64,000 nucleotides of DNA from Adenophora triphylla var. japonica (Eukaryota > Streptophyta > Magnoliopsida > Asterales > Campanulaceae): assembly GCA_022495995.1 (NCBI GenBank), contig JAFEMH010000523.1, forward strand, positions 1 to 64,000, in the 5' to 3' direction. How positions within the stretch are numbered: position 1 is the first letter of the stretch; every line of letters begins with the position of its first letter. The translations under genes and the position numbers were made by a program. The notes beneath the pieces are model-generated. The model was not told the DNA's origin. It was given only the letters and a program-made list of their open reading frames with translations, and did no database searches. Shown in pieces: positions 11,884 to 20,954 of this stretch.

Positions 11884-12450
11884 AACAGCAATAAGCCCGA
11901 ACCCCAAGGCACAAACGCCTTGCAACAATCCCTCTTCGGCCATCCTCGTAAGCCCGAACACCTTTTCACTTCCGCAAGTGAACATTCATCTCCCGACCGC
12001 GCCCAGCCCTATCGAGACCATTCCACTTCCTTTCCGCAACAGCAATAAGCCCGAACCCCAAGGCACGAACGCCTTGCAACAATCCCTCTTCGGCCATCCT
12101 CGTAAGCCCGAACACCTTTTCACTTCAGCAAGTGAACATTCATCTCCCGGCCGCCGCCGTAAGCCCGATTCCGTTCGCAACAGTAATAAGCCCGAACCCC
12201 AAGGCACGAACGCCTCACAATAATCCCTCTTCGGCCATCAAGGTAAGCCCGAATGCTCATCCCCAGCAGGATTCTAAAGAAGAAATGTCAATCCCGCCGT
12301 GTTGTTAATAACGCCAGTTTAACACAACCGTTCCCCTCATTGTTACCTCATCCCCAGCAGGATAAACCTGGCAACAGCAATAAGCCCAGCACCCAAGGCA
12401 CGAACGCCCTCGTCAGCATCGCAACTCCGGTTTGAGGCGCCACACGCCCT
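11884..12450. repeat. Longer imperfect direct repeats, about 140-190 bp spacing
   Basis: The block CAACAGCAATAAGCCCGAAC, followed by an inverted AAGGC(A)..GCCTT segment and AAGCCCGAACACCTTTTCAC, recurs from about 11884, 12037, 12177 and (diverged) 12371. It is a second repeat family in the 3' region of element A. Confidence 0.8.
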
Positions 12451-12804
12451 CGTATGGTTCAGCAACTCCGGTTTGAGACGCCACACGCCCTCGAAGGTTT
12501 CAGAAGTCCCAGGTTCAGACGCCTCCCAAGCTCTCCATTCGTGTACAGTACCTCGCGAATGGTCTCATTCAGGTTTAGACGCCTCCTAACATGTCTCGCT
12601 CAGGTCAAGGTCCCCATGCGCGGCCCTTGCCCCTTTCGAACTACGATCGGCTTGATTCCCGCTCGGGATACGTAGGAATCCTTTCGCTAAGGGTCCAGCC
12701 AGCTGACCGCCCAGGTCTCTTTCAAAGTAAGGCATCCCGATTTGGATCCTTATCTTTTTCAATGACCCCACCTCCTTCGGAAGTGACGTCGCTGAGGGGC
12801 TAAC
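12451..12804 (+). other. 3' end of element A internal region, no gene seen
   Basis: Short direct repeats built on GGTTTGAGACGCC-type sequence occur at 12425-12590. The last bases before the LTR (GAGGGGCTAAC, 12794-12804) are moderately purine-rich and stand where the polypurine tract should be. No coding sequence is recognised. Confidence 0.5.
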
Positions 12805-13298
12805 TGTAAGTACCCAAATCCGGATCGTCCAAATCCGTCAGAAAGTTAACCGAAATCCGTTAATCGCCCGCTCCAGTTAACCGGAACTCGTTAAACTCCC
12901 CATTGCCTGCCTAACGAGACGTCCGGGATCGCCTGCCATGCATCCGACGTCGAACCGTACTTAACACGTGTCATCTCACGTAAAAGTATGGCTTTCCCTG
13001 AAAAATGCATTTTCCGGCACTTTCCGGGGGCATTTCGGACATTTTTCGGACTGTTATTTTAAAAAACGGACAAAACCGGGACCGGGGAACGAACTCCCAC
13101 ATGGCTGGTGACTCAGAGGGCACGTGGCAGCCATGCCACCTCCCTCTAGTCACTCTTCAATCACAAATCAAGGCCAAAAGACCAAAATACCCCTGATTTG
13201 CAAGCCAAGTCCTACGGACTCCCGTGCACATTTTCTCGAAATTGCCAGCAAGTCCTTCAAATTCTCAAAATACCACAAAACCCCCTGGATTCAGGCCA

Positions 13299-13338
13299 AG
13301 TCCGTCCGGACTCCTACTGCATTTTTCACCTATAAATA
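13299..13338 (+). promoter_or_regulatory. LTR A core promoter: palindrome, 18 bases, TATAAATA
   Basis: AGTCCGTCCGGACT (13299-13312) is a near-perfect palindrome. Exactly 18 bases later TATAAATA occupies 13331-13338. A related site AGTCCTACGGACT is at 13208-13220. The same spacing between a different palindrome and TATA is seen in LTR B. Confidence 0.6.
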
Positions 13339-13779
13339 GAAATGGCTGTCAAAGCCAAAAAGGGGACTTTTTACTCCAAAAAATCACCACACCCCTCGGC
13401 CCAAACTGATTTCACCCCTTCCGATCTTCCATTCTGTCTCGATTCGCGTGAAACCTTCGTATTTCGATCAAATACGCCCCTTACTACTTCGAAACAATCT
13501 TTCGAACCACTTTCCGTGTCTCGCACACACCTTCCGAGCCAAAGGAGTCGACCCTAGCCATAGGTATAACTCCCTCTCTCTAAATCTCTCGTTCCGTCTC
13601 GGTTTACGTGCCAGTCGCTACAACCGTTTCGAACATCGTTATCGAAATGTAGACGCCTCCGTCTAACGGGGTCCGATACGTTTTAGCCCCTCGATCCTCT
13701 TCTCTTTCCGTAAGAGAAGTAATCACGGGTTAAAACGGCGTTTCGACCCCGTTCCGTTTACTTTTATGTCATTTACCAA

Positions 13780-14450
13780 TTCCGGATCGATCGATCCGTT
13801 GATCGTTATTTAATTTCCGTCATTTACAAATCCGAGCCGTTTGGCCTCGTTGATCGTCATTTACAAATCCGAGCCGATTGGCCTCGTTGATCGTCATTTA
13901 CGATTCCGGATCGTTTGATTCCGTTGACACTGCTTTAAATACTGTCATTTACAAGTCCGACCCGTTTGGATCGTGATAGTATTTACTTTTCAAAGTCCGA
14001 GTCGCAACCCGATTCGTTGATCGCATATCATTTAATACGCATTTTTCCCGTAAAAATCGTTAACAATGTAATGCCCGGTTCAAAACCGGAGTTCGTCCGT
14101 CGAACTCTCTTTTAAAACGCGCGACATGACGTTTGGCCTCCAAACGCTCATCTTCAAACTAAAAGCCGCCATTTGACACTCAAAATCATTTAATACGCAT
14201 TTTTCCCGTAAAAATCGTTAACAATGACATGCCCGGTTCAAAAAACCGGAGTTCGACCTTCGAACTCCTTTTCAACTCAAAGTCGACGTTTGCCACGAAA
14301 TGCTCATTTTCAACTCAAAGTCGACGTTTGCCACGCAAACGCTCACTTTTCAACTCAAAGTCGACGTTTGCCACGCAAACGCTCATTTCAAACTCAAAAC
14401 CGACGTTTGTCATTCAAACGCTCGTCTTTTCAAACAAAGTCACCTAATCA
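13780..14450 (+). repeat. Imperfect tandem repeats inside LTR A
   Basis: Three sets are visible: GTTGATCGTCATTTAC with AATCCGAGCCG (about 48-bp spacing, 13790-13960); a CGTAAAAATCGTTAACAATG block at about 14047 and 14206; and TTCAACTCAAAGTCGACGTT with GCCACGCAAACGCTC, about four copies in 14270-14440. Confidence 0.75.
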
Positions 14451-14769
14451 ACGTTTGACATACAAACCAAGATTAAGCTTGTCATTCAAGCCCCCATTTC
14501 AAAACACACACACACACACACGATTTCGAGAAAGGTAGAAAGACTCGTCATGCGAGGCGTTTCGGGCGATCTCGTAATACTCTACCCGAAACGTAACGTG
14601 ACCTCCAAACCTAACAATCTCTGGTACTAAAAGCTTTTTACTCGTTTTTGCTGCCAATAAAAATGATCCCCATTTTCAAAGCTTTTTCCTAAGTTTTTGC
14701 TACCAATAAAAACGACACCATTTTCAATAGCCGTTTCTCAATGTTTGGGCTCAAAATACAAAAACCGCA

Positions 14770-14779
14770 TGGCGACTCC
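14770..14779 (+). promoter_or_regulatory. Partial tRNA-Arg-type primer binding site
   Basis: TGGCGACTCC directly follows the LTR end. The intact site in element B reads TGGCGACTCCGCTGGG, complementary to the 3' end of a plant tRNA-Arg (the Ogre/Tat primer). Only the first ten bases match here. A primer site after this LTR means it also served as a 5' LTR of another internal region. Confidence 0.6.
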
Positions 14780-14892
14780 TCATTTTTTCCTTCCCATGAA
14801 GCGAGGTCTCAGACACCAACCCTCCGCGAAAGACAACCGCATTTCGCGCCCCGCGCGAAATCCCAGGTAATTTCAGGACCCTAGAGATACTT

Positions 14893-16293
14893 ACAGTGCT
14901 GTCAGCAGGAAGAGTATACTCAGGCTCCCTCGTGTCAGAAATAGGCACCATGAACCTCCTCGGTACCCCATTCACCACGTAGGATAGATGAGCAGGAGGC
15001 ATAGACGGGTCTGTAGGCTCTGCTTCCCCATATTCCTGAGCGGCGACTAGCGTCCTCAACTGCGCCTCCACAAAGGTGGCATACGGGGTAGCAAAGTCAA
15101 AATACTCCTCGGCCGCCACCCCAGCCTGATATCTCTCTATCTCATCCGCCGACCAATGCCTGGGCCGCAACATGAACGGTGGAGGGTCATGACGGGTGAT
15201 GGCACCCAAATGGGGGACATGGCCATGCTGCCTGGAGAAGCGGTCCCCCAAGTAAATGATATCACAGGTCAGCTCTGTCAACCACCTCCTCTGCCTGGTC
15301 ACCACCATGGCTTCCCCTATCAGAGCCTCTGGATACCTCCCCCAAGGATAGAAGTCCACCCCCTCGTGACCATCCCTGTTGATAACGGGTCTCACCATCT
15401 TGTAATCAAAGGTGATTCGGGTCTTCCCAGTGAACTTATCCCTAGCCTCTCCCTTCCAGCGAATCATAGCTGGGAAGATCGCCGGATCACTCTGTTGGTT
15501 CCAATGAAAGAACCCGATCACCTCGCAAAACCAGACCTGCATGTTCAAAACATAAAAAGGTCATTTCTCTCATAAAAATCTCAAGACAGAAAAGTAAAAA
15601 AAAAAAAAGAAAAGAAAGTGAGAGTACCTCCAAAACAAAAGAGAAACAATCCATAGAAGCAGCCTTATTACGGCTGTACAGATCCAAAGAAAAGTAGAGC
15701 TCAGCCAATCCGGCCTCATCCCAAGAGACCGCCCCAACCTCATCCAAATCCTCCAAAGAGTCAAGAAGGCAAAGCATTGCCAATGTCCCAGAGTTCGCAA
15801 AAATAGTGACTGACAGCAGCAACCACAGAAAAGCTCTCGCGAGCTGGTGGGCGGTCACCTCATTGGCTGCAAATTCATCCATGCATCCCAGAACTGCAAC
15901 CTCAACAAACCTCGTCTCCATCCCAAGCCCCTTAGGACGGAGGTCAAATCCCATCAAAGCTCTAAACTCGATCGCAGTAATGTGATCCCTCCAAGTCACA
16001 TGCCTCCCAGTGAACTACAAGCCGGTAATAGCAATGAAGTCGGTGGGAGTCACTGTAATCTCTCCCTAGCTAAGATGAAAGCTGTGAGTGGTGTCCCACC
16101 AGAACTTCGAGAGGGCCTGGACTAGCCCCTTACTCTTAGAGGTCACATGAATGCCTCTACCAATAGCATCAATGAAAGAATCATGCCCGGTAGCCATCAC
16201 CAGCTGCTTAGGATTCACCCCATCCTTTTTGAAGTTGGGCAACCTATCCCATAACTTCACTGCCACCTCTGCGGGTCCCCTCGACTTGCTCTC
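14893..16293 (-). pseudogene. PMD-like antisense gene, near-complete exons 2 and 3, two stops
   Basis: An acceptor (TTTTCCTACAG) begins exon 2 at 16293 on the minus strand. Exon 2 runs to 15628 and holds FWWDTTHSFHLS then GEITVTPTDFIAITGL, the plant-mobile-domain core. A 91-base phase-0 intron (15537-15627, GTACTC..ATGCAG) lies between FSFVLE and VWFCEVIGFF. Exon 3 ends at a GTAAGT donor (14888-14893) after YTLPADST. TAG stops occur near 16070 and at 16014-16016. A longer first intron of about 579 bases (16294-16872) starts at a GTAAGC donor. PMD proteins occur in host MAIN-like genes and in retroelements; the function here is unknown. Confidence 0.75.
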
Positions 16294-16872
16294 CTGTAGG
16301 AAAACACAACAAAAAATGTGTCAGTCCTTCATTTCATCTCAAAAGCATGCATATATTCAAAAGTGCACATTTTGCCAAAGAAAAGCATTCATAAGAGATT
16401 TCTAGCATCATTTGCCTAGAACACGTGTCTTTCATCATTTGAAACATGTCATCCCGAGCACATTGCTCTCCCAAACACAAAAGGTCTAATTTTCACAAAA
16501 TTCTTTGCACATAAGCTTTAATTTTTTCAAAAATGGCATGCATGAATCCTTTTCATCGTCCAAAATCTTGTTTTCTCATCCATGATCAGAAATTGACCTA
16601 GTTCTAGCACATGCAAGAACTCCGTCACATTTTAGACATTATTTTTCTTACTTTATTTTCAAAAAATGAGTCATTCTCATATTTTTTTTCAAATAAATTG
16701 CACATGCATGTTTATTTACGTCCCTAGCCTCATAGGTTAATTATCAAATTCCCAAAATCATCAATAAAATCGCAAAAAAAAATTCGAAAAAATACCTAAA
16801 AATCGGGTCAATCCCTAAATCAATCAAAATTCAACCAAAATTGACAAAATCAAGCGAATCAAGAATGCTTAC
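16294..16872 (-). other. Probable first intron of the antisense PMD gene
   Basis: The minus strand shows a GTAAGC donor at 16867-16872 and a TTTTCCTACAG acceptor ending at 16294. The stretch is AT-rich and non-coding. Element A has a similar intron (about 9572-10121). Confidence 0.55.
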
Positions 16873-17160
16873 CCCAATCAATTGAGGTTTCATCGATTTA
16901 TGCTCCCTCTTGCCGGGATAGAGCTCGGAAGGAGGAGTATTGAAGTCTTATTTTTGCTCAGTTCAAACGAACTCCCTTCGCCTCCTCCTCGTGGCTTCCG
17001 AAAAGTTCCTACGCGCTTGTCGAGGTACAATGTTCCCCTCTTGATCCATCTTAAGCTAGATAAGCAAGGGAATTGGAGATTTTCGAAAAATTTCTCTCTC
17101 TTTTCTCTCCTCTCTCTCTTTGGCAGAAACAACAATGGCGCCCTTGCCCGTTTCAATTCT

Positions 17161-17204
17161 GTTTAAATTAATCTGGTGAAAATAGGTTCAAAGCCGTACG
17201 GCTT
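17161..17204 (-). promoter_or_regulatory. Putative promoter of the antisense PMD gene: palindrome then TATA-like box
   Basis: AAGCCGTACGGCTT (17191-17204) is a perfect 14-bp palindrome. On the minus strand it is followed after 18 bases by ATTAATTTAAAC (17172-17161), a weak TATA-like string. The leader exon runs from about here to 16873. A second possible TATA (AAGTATAAATTC) is near 17250-17261. Confidence 0.45.
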
Positions 17205-17410
17205 CTTTTTCCCCATCTCATGCCGGGCGGCTTCATTCGCTCTGAGCTGAATTTATACTTTTGCCCTTAGACTTTCCACTCAGGCATATAATTCCCGTTA
17301 TCTCCTAACGGAGTAACGTTGCTTCCCAAAAAATCTCCGTTATCTCTAAAATAGAGTAACATTTTTTTTTCAAAACGCCTCCGGTTTTTAAAGGCGGAGA
17401 CTAGTGATAA

Positions 17411-18610
17411 GGTTAATTTTTACCCTTGGAGCCGGTTCGAGGTGGACCAGCTGGGTGGCGCTGAGCGCTGGATGAGCCAGAGGTGGATCCTGCGAGGACT
17501 CACCTGCGATGTTTACTATTTGGGGGAGAGGGTGACGAGGCAGCATGGTCTAGGGATGGCTGCTTTGGCGCCGGCTGACATGCTGTTTCCCCGGGAAGGG
17601 TCAGCGAACTGGGACTGGTTCAGAGGTGGACGGCCTGCCCTAGAGTACATTACTCAGGAGCCCTATCAGGCGTTCGTGGTGCACAGGCTGAGGACGCCTC
17701 AGGTGCTGGCGAGGGAGGGGGATTTGGTTGTGAGGATCCCTCGGGCTGACTTTTCGTATACCCAGGAGGGGGTTAGGATGAGGGCACAGATACCCCTCCC
17801 AGCGGTGACACCGCGAGCTTTCCGGCCTCGACCGAATGCTCAGGTATGTGCTGATCGCGTTCTGGTTATTTAGGCTTTGTACTTCTTTCGTCATTGCTTC
17901 GACTGTTTTTTAATGCTTATGTTTCTTCTTTGCAGTACTCGTCCAGGATTGTGGATCGGCTTTTGCGCCAGGTTATCGGGGCGAAGAGGTTTATTCGCAA
18001 CCTCGTGACGCGAGGTAATGCTCGGGGCTCGGAGAGGGCAACGCGGTTGGGATCTAGTGCCTCTATGCGGGAGAGGTCCCCCATTCCTACCAGCGAGACT
18101 ATGCCAGGCAGGAGGTCTATGGAGACTCCTCGCGCTCAGCCTAGGGGGTCGACGGATGCTTCTCCTTCTGGCTATATAGACAGGAGCGTGGAGCTCTCCC
18201 GGGATCATATCATCTTCGGAGGCATGGAGGGATCGGGTTTCGTACAGGGCAGGACCGACAAGGGATCCTCTTCACACGGCGGTGGTTACGGCGCTTTTGA
18301 GCCACGGGGAGATTATGGGACTCCCTTACAGACCCAGGGCACATACGGCCAGAGTTCTGACGCCTTCTCGTTCGGGTACGATTTCTTTACCGACATTGGG
18401 GTGCCGTACCGGGGCGTACCGGCTGATCCCGAGGACCGATACTCTGATGCTGAGGAGGACGACATAGAGCCGGAGATGGCTTTCCCGAAGGCAGCGGCAG
18501 AGGGGCCGAGCACGGCTCGACGAAATGTTTGGAGGCGCGGCAAGGAAGTCGTCAGGGAGGAGGACCCACTCCTGATTCAGATAGTAATTCCGACTGAGTG
18601 TACCTGTTAG
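17411..18610 (+). pseudogene. PMD-like antisense gene of element B, 5'-truncated, one intron
   Basis: Exon sequence starts at the junction (VNFYPWSRF at 17412) and aligns with VDFYPWGRY in the fragment copy. GLTCDVYYLGERVTRQHG matches LTCDIIYLGDRFSRQHG. After RPNAQ a CAG-GTATGT donor opens a 92-base phase-0 intron (17844-17935) ending TTCTTTGCAG. The frame then continues from YSSRIVDRLLRQV to a stop at 18608-18610. The second exon is low complexity, rich in G, S, D and R. Apart from the missing 5' half the frame is open, which is unusual among the old elements here. An antisense transcript with a retained intron in the genomic copy is expected. Confidence 0.7.
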
Positions 18611-18904
18611 GGCAGAGAGAGACAATATATATGCACATTATGTTTTTTTTTATTCTTGGAATGTAATGACTACATTTTATTTCACTAAGTATTTTTGTAT
18701 TTTTGTTTTGTTAGTCCTATACTGAATGCAAGTTGCATGATCCCGGTTTTGTGTTTTATGGGGACAAAAAAGGGATTTTTGTGGGAATTTTGAATGAAAA
18801 TCATAGGGAATGGGCATATTTTCATGTTTAACCATTTGGGGAAGGATTTCCTCATTTGGGCCATCAGTTTATTATTGTCAAAAAAGTTTTGGACTAGGGA
18901 ACAA
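18611..18904 (+). other. Spacer between the two antisense genes, no gene seen
   Basis: AT-rich non-coding sequence, probably the 3' UTR of the PMD-like gene and the distal promoter of the DUF7745-like gene. Confidence 0.5.
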
Positions 18905-18981
18905 TCTTATCCACGTGGATGAGATTGAGGCTGCAATCTCATCCGCGCGGACAAGGGCAGCACCTGGCAGGGTTATTTAAA
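18905..18981 (+). promoter_or_regulatory. Antisense DUF7745 promoter: two palindromes, 17 bases, TATA-like box
   Basis: CTTATCCACGTGGATGAG (18905-18922, with a CACGTG G-box core) and CTCATCCGCGCGGACAAG (18938-18955) are imperfect palindromes 15 bases apart. TTATTTAAA follows at 18973-18981. The same two palindromes occur 13 bases apart in LTR B (33602-33647), with 18 bases to its TATAAATA. The start codon is at 19067. Confidence 0.6.
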
Positions 18982-19066
18982 TTTCACCTCAGACCTGGTT
19001 TTCATCACTCAACTTCATCTTCTTCTCTGTTCTTTCTGAAGTCACGACCCAAAACCATAGAAAGCC

Positions 19067-20578
19067 ATGGAAAACATGAAGAATTCTCCTAAATTGCCAA
19101 AGGAGTTGCAAATGATCTTCTTTGACAAGTTCAAGGAATGGTCTCGGGAGGTCATGCATGGGAATAGGGCTTTCTTTGAAGAGAGATACAAGATCAAGTC
19201 TCTATGGTCTCTTAAGGAGCTTGTTCCGGATTATGACTTGATGAGGGCTTCCGCCGCGTTTTGGGACACTCGGAGGCATGTCTTTTGCTTCTCCTACAAC
19301 GAGGTGGTTCCCACCATTGAAGATTTCAGGGCATTACTTGGAGGACCCGAGGTGGAAGAGGTTGCACTTCCCTTGCCTGGAGGGATGTCCTTTGCCAACA
19401 AATTGTCTGGCCTCCTTCAAATCTCTCCGGAGGAAGCCCGAGGTATGATTCGAGGACCCGACTATTTTGACATTTCTGGTCTCCCAGATAGGTTTAGGAG
19501 CTTGGGTGTTGTTGGTGATTGTTATTGGGATACCTTCGCTCTTTGTGCAATTGGATCCTTGTTCATGGTTTGTTCCTTTGGGATGTGCCACCGGTCTCTT
19601 CTAGACATTGTTGAGCACTGCCGATCGGGCCGGGATATAGTTCCCTTGATCTTAGGAGAGACCCTTCACGCTATCGACCGGTTGGCTACCGGGAAGCGGT
19701 ACATGCACGGGGGGAGCCCACTTTTGTTGTCGATGTGGTTGATGGAGAGGCTGGGGGTCCTGTGGGAGGCTCCACTTGCATTTAGGCCATGGACTTTTGC
19801 CAGGAGGGGAGTTACAGTTGAGATCGAGGATCAGGCCTCGTGGGAGCGCTGGATGGCTCAGCGTCGTACCCAGGACATCCGATTGTGGATTCCGCACTGG
19901 CAGATAGAGACTAGGAGGACGCTTCAGGAGGGATCTCAGGTAGTCATGCTTCCGGGGCTCAGTTGGTCTACCTTCTACATTCCAGCTTTAGTACTCAGGC
20001 AGTTCGGGATGGAGCAGGTACCTTTGGAGGGTTGCGATGATATTGCCACCCGGGTGGTGATGTCTGTTCCTATGGATGATCCATCTGCATTTTCCCTTTT
20101 ATCCCGAGTATGGAGGTATCATGCTTTTCCTCCTATGGTCCTTCTCAGGCATCCGGAGCGTATTTATCTGTCCACTTGGTACTTGGATTGGTATGAGGGA
20201 CCCATGGGGGAGACTCAGGTGGCACTTATGAGGAGGCGTGAGGCCATGGTGGGACCAGAAGATGTCCTCGTGTCAGTATTGAGGAGAGCTGAGGTGAGGG
20301 CTAGCCCATATGACAGGAGTGGAGATGATATGTTTGACTATGAGATGAGAGTGGAACGTCAGAGAGACAGGGTTCCTATGACGCTACCCAGGAGGCAGGA
20401 GATTAGAGACGAAGCCCAGGCGACCAGAGCTTTGATAGAGGCAGGCTTGATGGACCCGGCCCCCATGCCAGAGCTAGGGAGGAGGAGGACGGACATCATT
20501 CCCGTGCCTAGGAAGAACACAAGGCATGGCGGGAGGAGACGGAGGAGGACAGAGGGAGATGCTAACACTAGTGGCTAG
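19067..20578 (+). CDS. Intact antisense DUF7745-like protein, 503 aa (element B)
   Basis: The ATG at 19067 has a good context (AAGCCATGG) and follows a plausible leader and TATA-like box. The protein has YKIKSLWSLKELVPDYDL (about residues 42-59), HVFCFSYNEVVPTIEDF (residues 71-87) and RYMHGGSPLLLSMWLMERLG near 207-226, a pattern I associate with DUF7745, a plant domain common in retrotransposon-linked proteins. The C terminus is basic (RRRRTEG). No membrane segment is seen. It is a single exon, 503 codons without a stop, while the gag-pol of its own element is full of breaks. That could mean recent purifying selection, or chance. It points tail to tail at pol. The molecular role is unknown. 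Confidence 0.75.
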   Translation: MENMKNSPKLPKELQMIFFDKFKEWSREVMHGNRAFFEERYKIKSLWSLKELVPDYDLMRASAAFWDTRRHVFCFSYNEVVPTIEDFRALLGGPEVEEVALPLPGGMSFANKLSGLLQISPEEARGMIRGPDYFDISGLPDRFRSLGVVGDCYWDTFALCAIGSLFMVCSFGMCHRSLLDIVEHCRSGRDIVPLILGETLHAIDRLATGKRYMHGGSPLLLSMWLMERLGVLWEAPLAFRPWTFARRGVTVEIEDQASWERWMAQRRTQDIRLWIPHWQIETRRTLQEGSQVVMLPGLSWSTFYIPALVLRQFGMEQVPLEGCDDIATRVVMSVPMDDPSAFSLLSRVWRYHAFPPMVLLRHPERIYLSTWYLDWYEGPMGETQVALMRRREAMVGPEDVLVSVLRRAEVRASPYDRSGDDMFDYEMRVERQRDRVPMTLPRRQEIRDEAQATRALIEAGLMDPAPMPELGRRRTDIIPVPRKNTRHGGRRRRRTEGDANTSG

Positions 20579-20826
20579 ACCCTTGAGTATCCATTGATCG
20601 TCCTTGCAGGCACATTAGTTTTTAGTTATGTATTTTTTATGTCTTTTCTTTTAGCTCAGTTGTGAGTTTAAGAGTAGACCGGGCTTGAACTCATCAAGAA
20701 GTTTTTAACTGTAATGAGTAGGTGAATTGCATTAGAGTTTTTCGAGATGCAGATGTGATGTGATCATTGTGTTGATGACAAAATTTGATGTTTATTTATG
20801 TTTTAGACCGAACCGTTTTCGGCTGC

Positions 20827-20873
20827 CTACGTTCCCCTCTTACAAGTGGACTAAGGGGCTCAGGTCTCCGTAG
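20827..20873 (-). promoter_or_regulatory. Conserved nested hairpin 3' of pol (copy B)
   Basis: On the minus strand, CTACG pairs with CGTAG and CCCCTT with GAGGGG around the loop AGTCCACTTGTAA. The sequence around it closely follows 5341-5400 in element A. Confidence 0.6.
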
Positions 20874-20954
20874 TTCGACCCTATGAATTTGTTGTTGTTT
20901 TTTTAGAAGGGGTAGGTAGAGAGAGGGATGAGAGAAGTGCGACCCTATTTTTTA

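Larger units (their letters stand above)
1..14769 (+). mobile_element. Tat-lineage Ty3/gypsy element A, decayed, 5' end outside window
   Basis: The plus-strand order is protease, G-patch, RT with YVDD, RNase H, a second RNase H, integrase, conserved 3' hairpin, antisense DUF7745-like and PMD-like genes, tandem arrays and an LTR. This matches the Tat/Ogre group of Ty3/gypsy elements, which are known to have dual RNase H domains, antisense ORFs downstream of pol and repetitive 3' regions. Frames are broken every few hundred bases, so the copy is old. Element B at 17411-33877 on the other strand is a better preserved relative and served as the alignment guide. Gag and the 5' LTR lie upstream of the window. 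Confidence 0.85.
12805..14769 (+). repeat. LTR of element A (about 1.97 kb)
   Basis: It starts TGTAAGTACCCAAATCCGG and ends GCA directly before a tRNA-Arg-type primer site. The LTR of element B starts TGCAAGTACCCCAATCTGGG, clearly the same family. Both LTRs also share a CA-microsatellite, then AAGACTCGTC, CGAGGC(A/G)TTTCGGG and GTAACGTGACCTCC near the 3' end. A TATAAATA box is at 13331-13338. The region 13780-14450 is repeat-rich. Confidence 0.8.
14780..17410 (+). mobile_element. Fragment of a third Tat element, mostly its antisense PMD gene
   Basis: After a partial primer site, only about 115 bases separate the LTR from the 3' part of an antisense PMD-like gene, so gag-pol is missing. The fragment extends through that gene and its upstream region to about 17410, where element B begins in the opposite orientation. 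No second LTR is found. Confidence 0.65.
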
